A stretch of DNA of 64,000 nt, taken from NCBI RefSeq assembly GCF_004349195.1, contig NZ_SMLG01000002.1:62001-126000 (forward strand), read 5' to 3'. The DNA comes from Flavobacterium rhamnosiphilum. GTDB lineage: Bacteria > Bacteroidota > Bacteroidia > Flavobacteriales > Flavobacteriaceae. The notes below the pieces were generated by a model. The model had not been told where the DNA came from. It saw only the letters and a program-made list of their open reading frames with translations, and ran no database searches. Position numbers and translations under genes: made by a program. This document shows positions 17,192 to 25,912 of the stretch, piece after piece (position 1 is the stretch's first letter; each line of letters begins with the position of its first letter).

Positions 17192-19678
17192 ATGAAAAAA
17201 TACTACCTACTCCTGATTTCTTTGGTATCACTTACCAACCATGCACAAATAAAAGGAACCGTTTCGGATGAAAAAGGGAATCCCCTGCCTTTTGTAACCG
17301 TTTTTCAAGAGGAAACCTATAATGGAACTACCTCAAATGAGGTTGGAAAATATGAGTTAAACCTAAAAAAATCGGAAAAGCAAACAGTCGTATTTCAATT
17401 TTTAGGTTTTAAAACGCAAAGAATAACAATTCAGAAGGATAAGTTGCCGTATTCATTTGACGTTAAAATGATTGAAGAAAGTTATTCTTTGAATGAAGTT
17501 GTAATCAACACCAAAATCAATCCTGCACTTGCTATCATAAAAAACGCAATTGCCAGTAAAAAAGAAAATACCGAAAAAACAGCTCGTTTTAACGCCGATT
17601 TTTATTCCAGAGGTATTTTCAAACTAAAAAATGCCCCTAAAAAAATATTTGGTCAAAAAATTGGTGATATGAATGGCTCTTTGGATTCTACAGGAACCGG
17701 GATTATTTCATTGTCTGAAACTTTTTCTAAGATTACTTTTGAAAAACCCAATAATTTAAAAGAAGTCGTAACCGCCTCTAAAGTAAGCGGAAGAGACAAT
17801 GGCTACAGTTATAATACTGCCAGATCGTCTTTTTATGATTTCTATGACAATACGATTGACTTTGGGGTTAATATGATTTCTCCAATTGCCAATAATGCGT
17901 TCAATTATTACAAATACAAACTGGAAAGTACTTTTTATGATGCCAATAATCAAATGATCAATAAAATAAAAGTTACTGCAAAACGTGACAGCGAACCTGT
18001 TTTTGAAGGTTATATTTATATTGTTGAAGATTCTTGGGCCATATATGCCGTTGACTTGGATATAAAAGGATACCGAATGAAAGAGGAATTTGTTGATGTC
18101 ATGACTTTAAAACAAAACTTCAGCTATAATAAAAACAATAAAATTTGGGCTAAAAACACCCAAAGTCTTGATATTTCAGCCGGAGCCTTTGGAATAAAAT
18201 TCAATGGAAAATATACCTATGTGTATAGTAATTATGAATTTGTGAACTCTTTTGCTAAAAAGACTTTTACAAATGAAATTACAAGTGTCGAAATAAATTC
18301 AAATAAAAAAGATTCTGTTTTTTGGAATAGCAACAGACCCATTCCTTTAACCATAGAAGAAAGTGGTGATTACATTCGAAAAGATAGTATTTACAAGGTT
18401 CGAAATTCTAAAAAATATTTAGATTCTATTGATGCTAAAGGGAATAAATTCAAACTGCTAAAAATCCTAACAGGTTACACTTATAAAAATAGTACAGAAA
18501 AACACTCCTTTAGTTATGAAGGCTTATTAAATCTGGGTTCTTTAAGTTTCAATACCGTTCAAGGATATAATTTTGATTCTGGATTTAGATACACCAACTG
18601 GAAAAATCAGGAAAAAAAAGGAATATACACTTCCATCAGTACTAAACTCAATTACGGTTTTGCTGAAGATCGTTTGCGTGTAACAGGACAATTTATCCAT
18701 CGGTTCAACAATCAGAATTACGCCACTTTATACTTGACAGGAGGTAGTTCCGTCAAGCAATTTAATCCCAATGAACCCATCAGTAAAGTTATAAACACGA
18801 TAAGTTCATTGGCTTTCAAGAACAATTTCATGAAGTTGTATAATCTGGAATCGGCAGCAATTGGGTACAGCCAGGATATTGCAAATGGAGTAAACCTGAA
18901 TGGAAAGATAGAATACCAGCAACGCAAACCATTATTCAACAACACTGATTTCTCTTTGTTTAGCAAGGACGATTTATACACTTCTAATAATCCGCTGGCA
19001 CCTGATGACTTTATTACTCCTGCTTTTGAAAAGCATCATTTGATGAAAGCTACTCTAAATGCAAAAATAAATTTTGGAAACAAGTATTCCTCGCGTCCCG
19101 ATGGGAAATTTAACATCCGAAATGAAAAATATCCGACTCTTTATTTAGGATATGAAAAAGGGTTTGCTGCCAATGAAAAAAAATATGAATTTGACCACGT
19201 AAATGCACGATTAACCTATGATTTAAAATTGGAAAACAAAGGAACTATAGGAATGAATTTAAAAGCTGGTAAATTTTTGAATGCAGAAAATATCTCCTTT
19301 GTAGATTACAAACATTTCAATGGAAATCAAACACATATAGGCCAGTCAGAACGCTATTTGAATGTTTTCAACTTATTGCCTTATTATTCCAACAGTACAA
19401 ATAACCGTTATTTTGAGGCACATGGAGAATACAATGACGAAGGATATATTATGAATAAAATTCCGCTGTTGAATAAATTAAAATCAACTCTAATACTGGG
19501 GGCTCATACACTTTCTACACCAAATGTTAAGCCCTACACAGAATTTACGGTTGGTTTAGATAATTTAGGCTTTGGAAAATTTAAGATGCTACGTGTCGAT
19601 TATGTGCGTTCCTACCAAAATGGTTTCCAAGGCGACGGAGTAGTTTTTGGACTTAAATTTTTAGATATTTTAGAGTAA
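17192..19678 (+). CDS. DUF5686 protein with CarboxypepD_reg-like domain
   Basis: The 828-residue protein has a signal peptide (about 1-18, ending NHAQ) and a carboxypeptidase-regulatory-like domain (about 20-100: IKGTVSDEKGNPLPFVTV). A long region typical of DUF5686 follows. The C-terminal half looks like an outer-membrane barrel (many alternating strands such as KLNYGFAEDRLRVTGQFIH and the end FKMLRVDYV...FGLKFLDILE). It has no plug domain, so it is not a TonB receptor. Function is unknown; the family is common in Bacteroidota envelopes. A -7 box TATTTTTG at 17167-17174 lies 17 bases before the start, without a clear -33 box. Confidence 0.88.
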   Translation: MKKYYLLLISLVSLTNHAQIKGTVSDEKGNPLPFVTVFQEETYNGTTSNEVGKYELNLKKSEKQTVVFQFLGFKTQRITIQKDKLPYSFDVKMIEESYSLNEVVINTKINPALAIIKNAIASKKENTEKTARFNADFYSRGIFKLKNAPKKIFGQKIGDMNGSLDSTGTGIISLSETFSKITFEKPNNLKEVVTASKVSGRDNGYSYNTARSSFYDFYDNTIDFGVNMISPIANNAFNYYKYKLESTFYDANNQMINKIKVTAKRDSEPVFEGYIYIVEDSWAIYAVDLDIKGYRMKEEFVDVMTLKQNFSYNKNNKIWAKNTQSLDISAGAFGIKFNGKYTYVYSNYEFVNSFAKKTFTNEITSVEINSNKKDSVFWNSNRPIPLTIEESGDYIRKDSIYKVRNSKKYLDSIDAKGNKFKLLKILTGYTYKNSTEKHSFSYEGLLNLGSLSFNTVQGYNFDSGFRYTNWKNQEKKGIYTSISTKLNYGFAEDRLRVTGQFIHRFNNQNYATLYLTGGSSVKQFNPNEPISKVINTISSLAFKNNFMKLYNLESAAIGYSQDIANGVNLNGKIEYQQRKPLFNNTDFSLFSKDDLYTSNNPLAPDDFITPAFEKHHLMKATLNAKINFGNKYSSRPDGKFNIRNEKYPTLYLGYEKGFAANEKKYEFDHVNARLTYDLKLENKGTIGMNLKAGKFLNAENISFVDYKHFNGNQTHIGQSERYLNVFNLLPYYSNSTNNRYFEAHGEYNDEGYIMNKIPLLNKLKSTLILGAHTLSTPNVKPYTEFTVGLDNLGFGKFKMLRVDYVRSYQNGFQGDGVVFGLKFLDILE

Positions 19679-19707
19679 AACAACAACGACAAATAGTTTA
19701 ACAACAA

Positions 19708-19746
19708 GAAAAAAGGCACGAGAAATAATCTTCTCGTGCCTTTTTT
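19708..19746. terminator. Bidirectional intrinsic terminator
   Basis: The perfect ten-base stem GGCACGAGAA/TTCTCGTGCC has an A-run before it and a T-run after it. It can therefore end both the plus-strand DUF5686 gene and the minus-strand CDF gene, which converge here. Confidence 0.9.
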
Positions 19747-19780
19747 AGTTTTATAAATTTCAAAAATTTAAATTATGAAA

Positions 19781-20647
19781 TTAATTCGGTTCCACATGAA
19801 TCAGAACGTGGCCCAATTCCGGGATTTTCTCTCGTAAGGTATCTTTCAGTTTATGTGCTAAGTCATGTCCTTCTTTTACTGTAATATTCGAATCCACAAT
19901 TGCATGTAAATCTACGTGATATTGCATTCCTGCTTTTCGAATAAAACATTTTTCCGTATCTATGATTCCGTCTACTTGAAGTGAAACTATTCTAATTTGT
20001 TCAATTAAATCATCGTATAAATGTTCATCCATTATTTCCCCCAAAGCAGGTCTGAATATTTGATAACTATTATAAAGAATGAATCCTGAAGCAAAAAGTG
20101 CTGCCCAATCATCGGCTGATTCGTATCCATTACCTAAAATCAAAGCAATTGAAATCCCAAGAAATGCTGCCACAGATGTTATCGCATCGCTGCGATGGTG
20201 CCAGGCATCAGCTCTCAGTGAGGAACTATTGGTTTGAATACTCCTTTTCATCACTAATCGAAAAGAATACTCTTTCCAAATGATTATTGCCCCAAGAACG
20301 ATTAATGTCCATGGTTTTGGCAATTGATGGGGTGTGCCAATATTGATGACACTTTCATAAGCAATAATGGTGGCAGAAGTGATTAAAAAACCTACAACCA
20401 AAAAAGTGATTAATGGTTCAGCTCTTCCATGTCCATAAGGATGATTTTTATCCGCTGGTTTATTGGAATATTTAATTCCAAATAAGACCAAAAATGAAGC
20501 AAAAATATCAGTGGTAGATTCAATGGCATCCGCTATTAAAGCATACGAATTCCCGAAAAATCCCGCCAATCCTTTTATAATTGCCAGACATGTATTTCCA
20601 ACAATACTAAAATAAGTAGCCTTTATCGCTGTTTGTTCGATTGACAT
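19781..20647 (-). CDS. Cation diffusion facilitator family transporter
   Basis: The 288-residue protein has six membrane helices (about residues 10-190) and a cytosolic C-terminal domain (about 205-288, ending in HVLIHVEPN). The metal site of TM2 reads DAIESTTD, aligning Glu40-x-x-x-Asp44 with the Asp-x-x-x-Asp of FieF. TM5 carries HHRSD (His-x-x-x-Asp). The loop KNHPYGHGRAEP is the family signature. CDF proteins export Zn, Fe, Mn or Co by proton exchange from the inner membrane. The Glu/Asp site makes FieF-like Fe/Zn or Mn export plausible, but specificity is not fixed. The gene is probably monocistronic, lying between the terminator of murA and its own. Confidence 0.93.
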   Translation of the reverse strand: MSIEQTAIKATYFSIVGNTCLAIIKGLAGFFGNSYALIADAIESTTDIFASFLVLFGIKYSNKPADKNHPYGHGRAEPLITFLVVGFLITSATIIAYESVINIGTPHQLPKPWTLIVLGAIIIWKEYSFRLVMKRSIQTNSSSLRADAWHHRSDAITSVAAFLGISIALILGNGYESADDWAALFASGFILYNSYQIFRPALGEIMDEHLYDDLIEQIRIVSLQVDGIIDTEKCFIRKAGMQYHVDLHAIVDSNITVKEGHDLAHKLKDTLREKIPELGHVLIHVEPN

Positions 20648-20679
20648 GATCTTTTTCTAAAATTAATTAAAATTAAAAA

Positions 20680-20737
20680 CGTTTAAGTAAACCATATTGA
20701 ATGCTTAGATTCAAATCCTATTTGGTTTACTTAAACG
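20680..20737 (-). terminator. Long-loop inverted repeat after murA
   Basis: A perfect 15-base inverted repeat (CGTTTAAGTAAACCA at 20680-20694 and its complement at 20723-20737) encloses 28 bases. On the minus strand it follows the murA stop by about 25 bases and is followed by TTTTTAATTTT, which fits a terminator. It could also be a regulatory site of the CDF gene, 33 bases downstream. Confidence 0.65.
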
Positions 20738-20761
20738 ATATTTTATAATTATTTATTTGAT

Positions 20762-22072
20762 TTACGCGCGTACAATATTGGCTCCAATGGCTCTCAATCG
20801 TTCGTCAATGCGCTCGTACCCTCTGTCTATTTGTTCAATATTCTGAATGGTACTCGTTCCTTTTGCCGAAAGCGCTGCAATCAATAATGAGATTCCCGCA
20901 CGAATATCCGGAGAAGACATTGTAGTGGCTTTCAATTGTGATTTGAAATCGTGTCCCATCACAACTGCACGGTGCGGATCACACAACATGATTTTAGCTC
21001 CCATATCGATTAATTTATCCACAAAGAACAATCTGCTTTCAAACATTTTTTGGTGAATCAATACATCGCCTCTTGCTTGAGTGGCAACTACAAGAACAAT
21101 ACTCAATAAATCAGGAGTAAACCCAGGCCAAGGAGCATCGGCAATTGTTAGAATAGAACCATCAATATCTGTTTTTACTTCATACCCATCTACATGAGCA
21201 GGAATGTATATATCGTCTCCTTTACGTTCCAGGGTAATTCCAAGTTTTCTAAAAGTATTAGGTATAACGCCTAGGTTATCCCAACTCACATCTTTTATCG
21301 TAATCTCCGATTTTGTCATTGCAGCAAGACCAATCCAACTTCCTATTTCGATCATATCAGGAAGAATTCTATGCTCACAACCACCTAAACTTTCAACACC
21401 TTCGATAGTCAATAAGTTAGATCCAACACCTGTTATTTTAGCTCCCATGGAGTTTAACATCTTACACAATTGTTGTAAATAAGGTTCACAAGCAGCGTTA
21501 TAAACTGTTGTTCTTCCTTTGGCCAAAACGGCAGCCATAACAATATTAGCGGTTCCGGTTACGGATGCTTCGTCCAATAACATATCGGCACCTTTCAATC
21601 CTTTAGGCGCTTCTACACCATAAAAATGATCTTCTCTGTTGTAACGAAATTTTGCTCCAAGATTTATAAATCCTTCAAAGTGAGTATCCAATCTTCTGCG
21701 TCCAATTTTATCACCACCTGGTTTTGGAATATATCCTTTTCCAAATCGTGCCAAAAGTGGTCCAACAATCATAATAGATCCACGAAGAGAACCGCCTTCT
21801 TTCTTGAATGCTTCGGTTTCTAAATACGCTATATTCACTTCGTCAGCTTGAAAAGTATAAGAGCCAGATCCTGTCTTTTGGATTTTAACTCCTAAATTTC
21901 CTAAAAGCGTAATTAGTTTGTTGATGTCAATAATATCAGGAATATTATTAATAATCACTTTTTCAGGCGTTAAAAGAACAGCACATAAAATTTGTAATGC
22001 TTCATTTTTTGCCCCTTGTGGCGTGATTTCTCCTTTTAGACTAATGCCTCCTTCTATTTTGAAAATTCCCAT
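20762..22072 (-). CDS. murA: UDP-N-acetylglucosamine 1-carboxyvinyltransferase
   Basis: The 436-residue protein is full length for MurA, the first committed enzyme of peptidoglycan synthesis. It transfers enolpyruvate from PEP to UDP-GlcNAc in the cytosol. The family Lys-Asn pair is in PQGAKNEAL, and SLRGSIMIVGPLLARFG, VTGTANIVMAAVLAKG and the C-terminal PDIRAGISLLIAALSAKG are present. In the catalytic loop the usual PGGC is PGGD: residue 121 is Asp (codon GAT, top 21710-21712) where E. coli has Cys115, the target of fosfomycin. The gene sits downstream of the DUF4290 and DUF493 genes on the same strand. Confidence 0.97.
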   Translation of the reverse strand: MGIFKIEGGISLKGEITPQGAKNEALQILCAVLLTPEKVIINNIPDIIDINKLITLLGNLGVKIQKTGSGSYTFQADEVNIAYLETEAFKKEGGSLRGSIMIVGPLLARFGKGYIPKPGGDKIGRRRLDTHFEGFINLGAKFRYNREDHFYGVEAPKGLKGADMLLDEASVTGTANIVMAAVLAKGRTTVYNAACEPYLQQLCKMLNSMGAKITGVGSNLLTIEGVESLGGCEHRILPDMIEIGSWIGLAAMTKSEITIKDVSWDNLGVIPNTFRKLGITLERKGDDIYIPAHVDGYEVKTDIDGSILTIADAPWPGFTPDLLSIVLVVATQARGDVLIHQKMFESRLFFVDKLIDMGAKIMLCDPHRAVVMGHDFKSQLKATTMSSPDIRAGISLLIAALSAKGTSTIQNIEQIDRGYERIDERLRAIGANIVRA

Positions 22073-22083
22073 TTTTTTTTAGA

Positions 22084-22111
22084 TTATGGGTTACGGGTTA
22101 TGGGTTATGGG
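22084..22111. repeat. Four tandem heptamers TTAYGGG
   Basis: The 79-base spacer before murA contains four direct copies of TTATGGG/TTACGGG in a row. Similar AT-rich word repeats occur in other spacers here (1573-1640, 23285-23320, 23936-24010). They look like the low-complexity intergenic filler common in flavobacteria. No function is proposed. Confidence 0.7.
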
Positions 22112-22151
22112 TTGCTCATAAAGAACGCATAACTCTTAACCAATAACTGTT

Positions 22152-22877
22152 TTATAAAGGTTTTCTATTTTGATTTTTGTGCGTCGGATTTGGTTTTCCA
22201 GTTTTCACATTCTTATTGCTAAGGATTTTTGGCTGTCCTACCGGCAAGATTTTATTAGAAACCCGCTTATTCGTTCGTAATAAATCAGTAGTATTCAGCA
22301 GCTCTTCCGTACTTTGAAGCAAATTCAGCTTACCATCTGACAATTCGTATAAATGTTCGAAAATGACATCATCTTTAACGGTGTCTTTGTTCCAACTCAA
22401 ATAGGATTTTTTCATGTGATTAGCGATCACTTTCACTAAAGCACTTTTCATCTCTCCATCTTCCCATTTATTGGCTACATCAATCATGTATTTTATGTTG
22501 TTGCCATAATACCTGTATTTTGGAAAATTCTGAGGATAACTTAACACATCCGGTTTCAATTGTAATACTTCACGGGATGGAATTGGATATGGAGAATCAG
22601 CCACTAATTTAAAATCAGACATGATAAAAATCTGATCCCACAATTTGTGCTGAAAATCAGGAACATCACGCAAATGCGGATTCAAGCTACCCATAACCTG
22701 AATAATGTATTTTGCAGCTTTGTTACGCTCCACATCATCTTCAATTTTAGTTGCCTGATCAATCAGTTTTTGCAAATGGCGTCCATATTCCGGGATAATC
22801 AAATGCGATCTTTCCGCATTGTATTCCAAATGATGCACCACATCGTTCGAGTTTTCTTTAATATATTTTGAATTCAT
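22152..22877 (-). CDS. DUF4290 domain protein
   Basis: The 241-residue soluble protein matches DUF4290, a Bacteroidota-restricted family. Conserved stretches include LEYNAERSHLIIPEYGRHLQKLID, MGSLNPHLRDVPDFQHKLWDQ and FPKYRYYGNNI. The tail from about residue 205 is basic and low in complexity (PKILSNKNVKTGKPNPTHKN). Its function is unknown. The close position to murA on the same strand suggests cotranscription and perhaps a link with envelope growth, but that is inference. Confidence 0.85.
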   Translation of the reverse strand: MNSKYIKENSNDVVHHLEYNAERSHLIIPEYGRHLQKLIDQATKIEDDVERNKAAKYIIQVMGSLNPHLRDVPDFQHKLWDQIFIMSDFKLVADSPYPIPSREVLQLKPDVLSYPQNFPKYRYYGNNIKYMIDVANKWEDGEMKSALVKVIANHMKKSYLSWNKDTVKDDVIFEHLYELSDGKLNLLQSTEELLNTTDLLRTNKRVSNKILPVGQPKILSNKNVKTGKPNPTHKNQNRKPL

Positions 22878-22966
22878 ATTCGAATGTATATTTTTTGATC
22901 TTACATGCTCTTTTTCGAAGATTTATAATCATTCGAGTATATTGCATCAAAAATTTTGTTTTATAT

Positions 22967-23251
22967 CTAAAGAGAAATAATTCCCTTAATCGTAGAAACT
23001 TCTAGGTATTTATCTACTATTTCTTGCGAATCTTTCATGGTTACGTCAACAGATATACTGGTAAACTTGCCCGTCTTGGATTTTGTTGTTTTTATAACCG
23101 CTCCCATACAATCAAAAGCCAACTGAACACGTTCAATGTTATCATCATCTGTTGGCACAATAAATTTAAATAAGTATTCCGCCGGCCATGTATTGCTCAT
23201 ATCCAACTCTACTTTTAATCTATCATAAAATTCTTGAGTGTTCTTATCCAT
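22967..23251 (-). CDS. DUF493 (YbeD-like) family protein
   Basis: The 94-residue protein has the ferredoxin-like alpha/beta pattern of DUF493/YbeD: FYDRLKVELD, WPAEYLFKFIVP, then FTSISVDVTMKDSQEIVDKYLEVSTIKGIISL. The family is thought to be a small regulatory (ACT-like) fold; its ligand is unknown. It lies 89 bases upstream of the DUF4290 gene and may head the transcript running into murA. A TATATTTG -7 box on the minus strand (top 23272-23279) lies 21 bases before the start. Confidence 0.85.
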   Translation of the reverse strand: MDKNTQEFYDRLKVELDMSNTWPAEYLFKFIVPTDDDNIERVQLAFDCMGAVIKTTKSKTGKFTSISVDVTMKDSQEIVDKYLEVSTIKGIISL

Positions 23252-23350
23252 TTTCTATTTAAAAATAAAGGCAAATATACAGTTTCAAACGTAAATTATG
23301 AATTTTGAATTATGATTTTTTACCTAATATTATTTTAACCGCAATGATTT

Positions 23351-23381
23351 TTTCAAATCCCAATAAGTTTAAGTAAATTTG
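23351..23381 (+). promoter_or_regulatory. Promoter of the AAA ATPase gene
   Basis: The -7 box TAAATTTG (23374-23381) is preceded at exactly 19 bases by TTTC (23351-23354), close to the TTTG-N19-TAnnTTTG consensus. The GTG start codon is 18 bases further on. Confidence 0.55.
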
Positions 23382-23398
23382 CCCCTTATTTTTTAAAA

Positions 23399-23935
23399 GT
23401 GCAGAAAGAAATCATAGTTATCATTGGCGGTCCAGGAACAGGTAAAACAACTATCATCGATGGATTGATAGCTAATGGATATTGTTGCTATCCCGAAATT
23501 TCGCGGGAAGTAACTTTAGAAGCAAAAAAACAAGGAATTGAGCAATTATTCCTCGAAAAACCACTGTTGTTCAGTGAATTACTTCTTGAAGGAAGAAAAA
23601 AACAATTCCAGAATGCTTCAAAAGAGCCACATGAAGTCGTTTTTATTGACCGGGGAATTCCGGATGTTTTGGCTTACATGCATTATATTGGCGATAGCTA
23701 TCCTGCTACTTTTGATATAGCTTGTCGCGAACATAAGTACTCTAAAATCTTCTTTCTTCCGCCTTGGGAAGAAATCTATATTAGCGATCACGAACGTTAT
23801 GAAAACTTTGAACAAGCTAAACTCATCTGTAATCACCTTACTGAAACGTATCAAAGTTACGGCTACGAACTGATAGAAGTTCCTAAAGATACCCTGGATA
23901 ACAGAATTCTTTTTATCTTAGACAAAATTAGTTAA
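23399..23935 (+). CDS. AAA-type ATPase / nucleoside-kinase-like P-loop protein
   Basis: The 178-residue protein probably starts at GTG 23399, just before the first beta strand. It carries Walker A GGPGTGKTTIIDGL near residues 9-22. A lid-type region (YPEISREVTLEAKKQG) and VVFIDRGIPDVLAYMHYIG (Walker B and a DRG motif) place it in the AAA_28/NTPase group. In this group, members resemble small kinases such as thymidylate kinase and the NadR kinase domain. The HERYENFEQAK segment would be the Arg-rich lid. Substrate unknown. It precedes recQ on the same strand with an 82-base AT-rich repeat-containing spacer. Confidence 0.85.
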   Translation: MQKEIIVIIGGPGTGKTTIIDGLIANGYCCYPEISREVTLEAKKQGIEQLFLEKPLLFSELLLEGRKKQFQNASKEPHEVVFIDRGIPDVLAYMHYIGDSYPATFDIACREHKYSKIFFLPPWEEIYISDHERYENFEQAKLICNHLTETYQSYGYELIEVPKDTLDNRILFILDKIS

Positions 23936-24016
23936 AAGTTAAGAGTTAAGTGTTGTGTGCATATGCTAACTGTATTCATCAACAACTTATAACTTATAAC
24001 TCATAACTCTCAAACA

Positions 24017-25912
24017 ATGACTGAAGCGTTAGCTATTCTTCAAAAATATTGGAAACACGACAAATTTAGGTCACTGCAAAAGGAAATTATCGATTCCGTT
24101 TTAAGTGGTCAAGATACTTTTGCATTGATGCCAACCGGCGGAGGAAAATCAGTCTGTTTTCAGATTCCGGCGATGATGAACGAAGGAATTTGTCTGGTAA
24201 TTTCACCATTAGTAGCGCTGATGAAAGATCAAGTTACCAATTTGCAAAAGCGAAATATCAAAGCCATTGCATTAACTGGTGGCATCAGATCCGAAGAAAT
24301 GATTGATTTGCTGGACAATTGTCAATTCGGTAATTATAAATTTCTCTATTTATCTCCCGAACGCTTGCAATCTGACTGGATTCTGGAACGAATAAAAAAC
24401 CTTCCCATAAACTTAATTACCATTGATGAAGCGCATTGCGTATCACAATGGGGGCATGATTTCCGACCTGCTTATTTGAAGATTTCCGCATTAAAAAAAC
24501 ATTTCCCTAAAGTACCTTTCCTTGCATTAACGGCTACTGCGACTCCAAAAGTCAAAGAAGACATCATCACAGAACTGGGATTGCATAATCCGCAAGTGTT
24601 TGAAAAATCATTTGCAAGAGAAAATATCGCCTATATGGTTTTTGAAGTGGAAGATAAACTTTTCAGAACAGAACAAATCCTGAAGAAAAATCCAGAACCA
24701 TCAATCATTTATGTCCGAAACAGAAAATCATGTTTAGACATTTCCTCACAACTGAATTCGTTAGGATTTAAAGCAACGTATTATCACGGCGGACTTTCGT
24801 CCAAAGAAAAAGATAAAAACATGCAACTGTGGATGAATGAAGATATACCCGTTATTGTTGCCACTAACGCCTTCGGGATGGGAATTGACAAAGCCAATGT
24901 AAAAACCGTAATCCACATTCAACTTCCCGAAAACATGGAGAATTATTACCAAGAAGCGGGACGTGCGGGAAGAAATGGAGAAAGAGCATTTGCAATCTTA
25001 TTGACCAGCCCTTCTGACATAATACAAACTGAAAATCAATTTATAAATATTCTTCCCGATAAAAAGTTTTTGAATCTCATGTATGTCAAACTCTGTAATT
25101 ATTTTCAGATTGCTTACGGAGAAGGAATCAACGAACAGTTTACATTCAATTTGCATCATTTTTGTTTAAAATATGAATTCCCAACATTGAAAACATATAA
25201 TGCGATGCAATTTCTGGATCGACAAGGAATCATCAATTTGTCTCAAGAATTTTCTGAAAAAATCACGTTACAATTTCTTATTCCTTCCAAAGAAGTGATT
25301 CGTTATATGAGTTTGAATCCGAACGATGAGGAAATTATTTTGGCTATTTTACGAACCTATCCCGGAATTTATGAAATGCAAACTGCTTTCAACCTGCAAT
25401 TGATTGCCAAAAAATCAAATCACAAGGAAGCTGAAATACAAGCGGTTTTACATAAATTAAAAGAAAAAGAGATTATTGAGTACCATTCGAAAAATAATGA
25501 TGCCACAATACTATTTAATGAAATTCGGGAAGATGAAAGAACCATCAGTCGGGTTTCAAAATATTTAGAAAATCAAAATCAGTTAAAAAAAGAACAACTC
25601 CAGTCCGTTCTTCATTATGTCAATGAGAAAAAGGTATGTAAAAACAAACTGATTTTGAATTATTTTGGCGAAGAAACAACCGTTGATTGCGGTATTTGTT
25701 CATTTTGCATTACCAAAAAAATCAAGAAAAAGGATGTTACGTTACTTTCGAAAGAAATCATTGCTTTATTGCAAACCGAAGATTTAAATTCGAGAGACAT
25801 TCAAAATAAAACTAAAAACAGTCCTGATGAAGTTATCTTTGTACTTCAGGATTTATTAGAAAACAACACTATTTTGGTTAAACCAAATAATAAATATACT
25901 TTAAGATCATAA
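24017..25912 (+). CDS. recQ: ATP-dependent DNA helicase RecQ
   Basis: The 631-residue protein has the superfamily 2 helicase motifs: Walker A TGGGKS (40-45), DEAH box in TIDEAHCVSQWGHDFR (the RecQ aromatic-rich loop), TATATP, and motif VI QEAGRAGRNG. A zinc site with Cys residues in KVCKNKLILNYFGEE and DCGICSFC follows, then a winged-helix RQC region. There is no convincing HRDC domain at the end, so this is the shorter RecQ type. RecQ unwinds DNA 3' to 5' in recombination repair. The stop overlaps the fmt start (TAATG), so the two are translationally coupled. Confidence 0.95.
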   Translation: MTEALAILQKYWKHDKFRSLQKEIIDSVLSGQDTFALMPTGGGKSVCFQIPAMMNEGICLVISPLVALMKDQVTNLQKRNIKAIALTGGIRSEEMIDLLDNCQFGNYKFLYLSPERLQSDWILERIKNLPINLITIDEAHCVSQWGHDFRPAYLKISALKKHFPKVPFLALTATATPKVKEDIITELGLHNPQVFEKSFARENIAYMVFEVEDKLFRTEQILKKNPEPSIIYVRNRKSCLDISSQLNSLGFKATYYHGGLSSKEKDKNMQLWMNEDIPVIVATNAFGMGIDKANVKTVIHIQLPENMENYYQEAGRAGRNGERAFAILLTSPSDIIQTENQFINILPDKKFLNLMYVKLCNYFQIAYGEGINEQFTFNLHHFCLKYEFPTLKTYNAMQFLDRQGIINLSQEFSEKITLQFLIPSKEVIRYMSLNPNDEEIILAILRTYPGIYEMQTAFNLQLIAKKSNHKEAEIQAVLHKLKEKEIIEYHSKNNDATILFNEIREDERTISRVSKYLENQNQLKKEQLQSVLHYVNEKKVCKNKLILNYFGEETTVDCGICSFCITKKIKKKDVTLLSKEIIALLQTEDLNSRDIQNKTKNSPDEVIFVLQDLLENNTILVKPNNKYTLRS

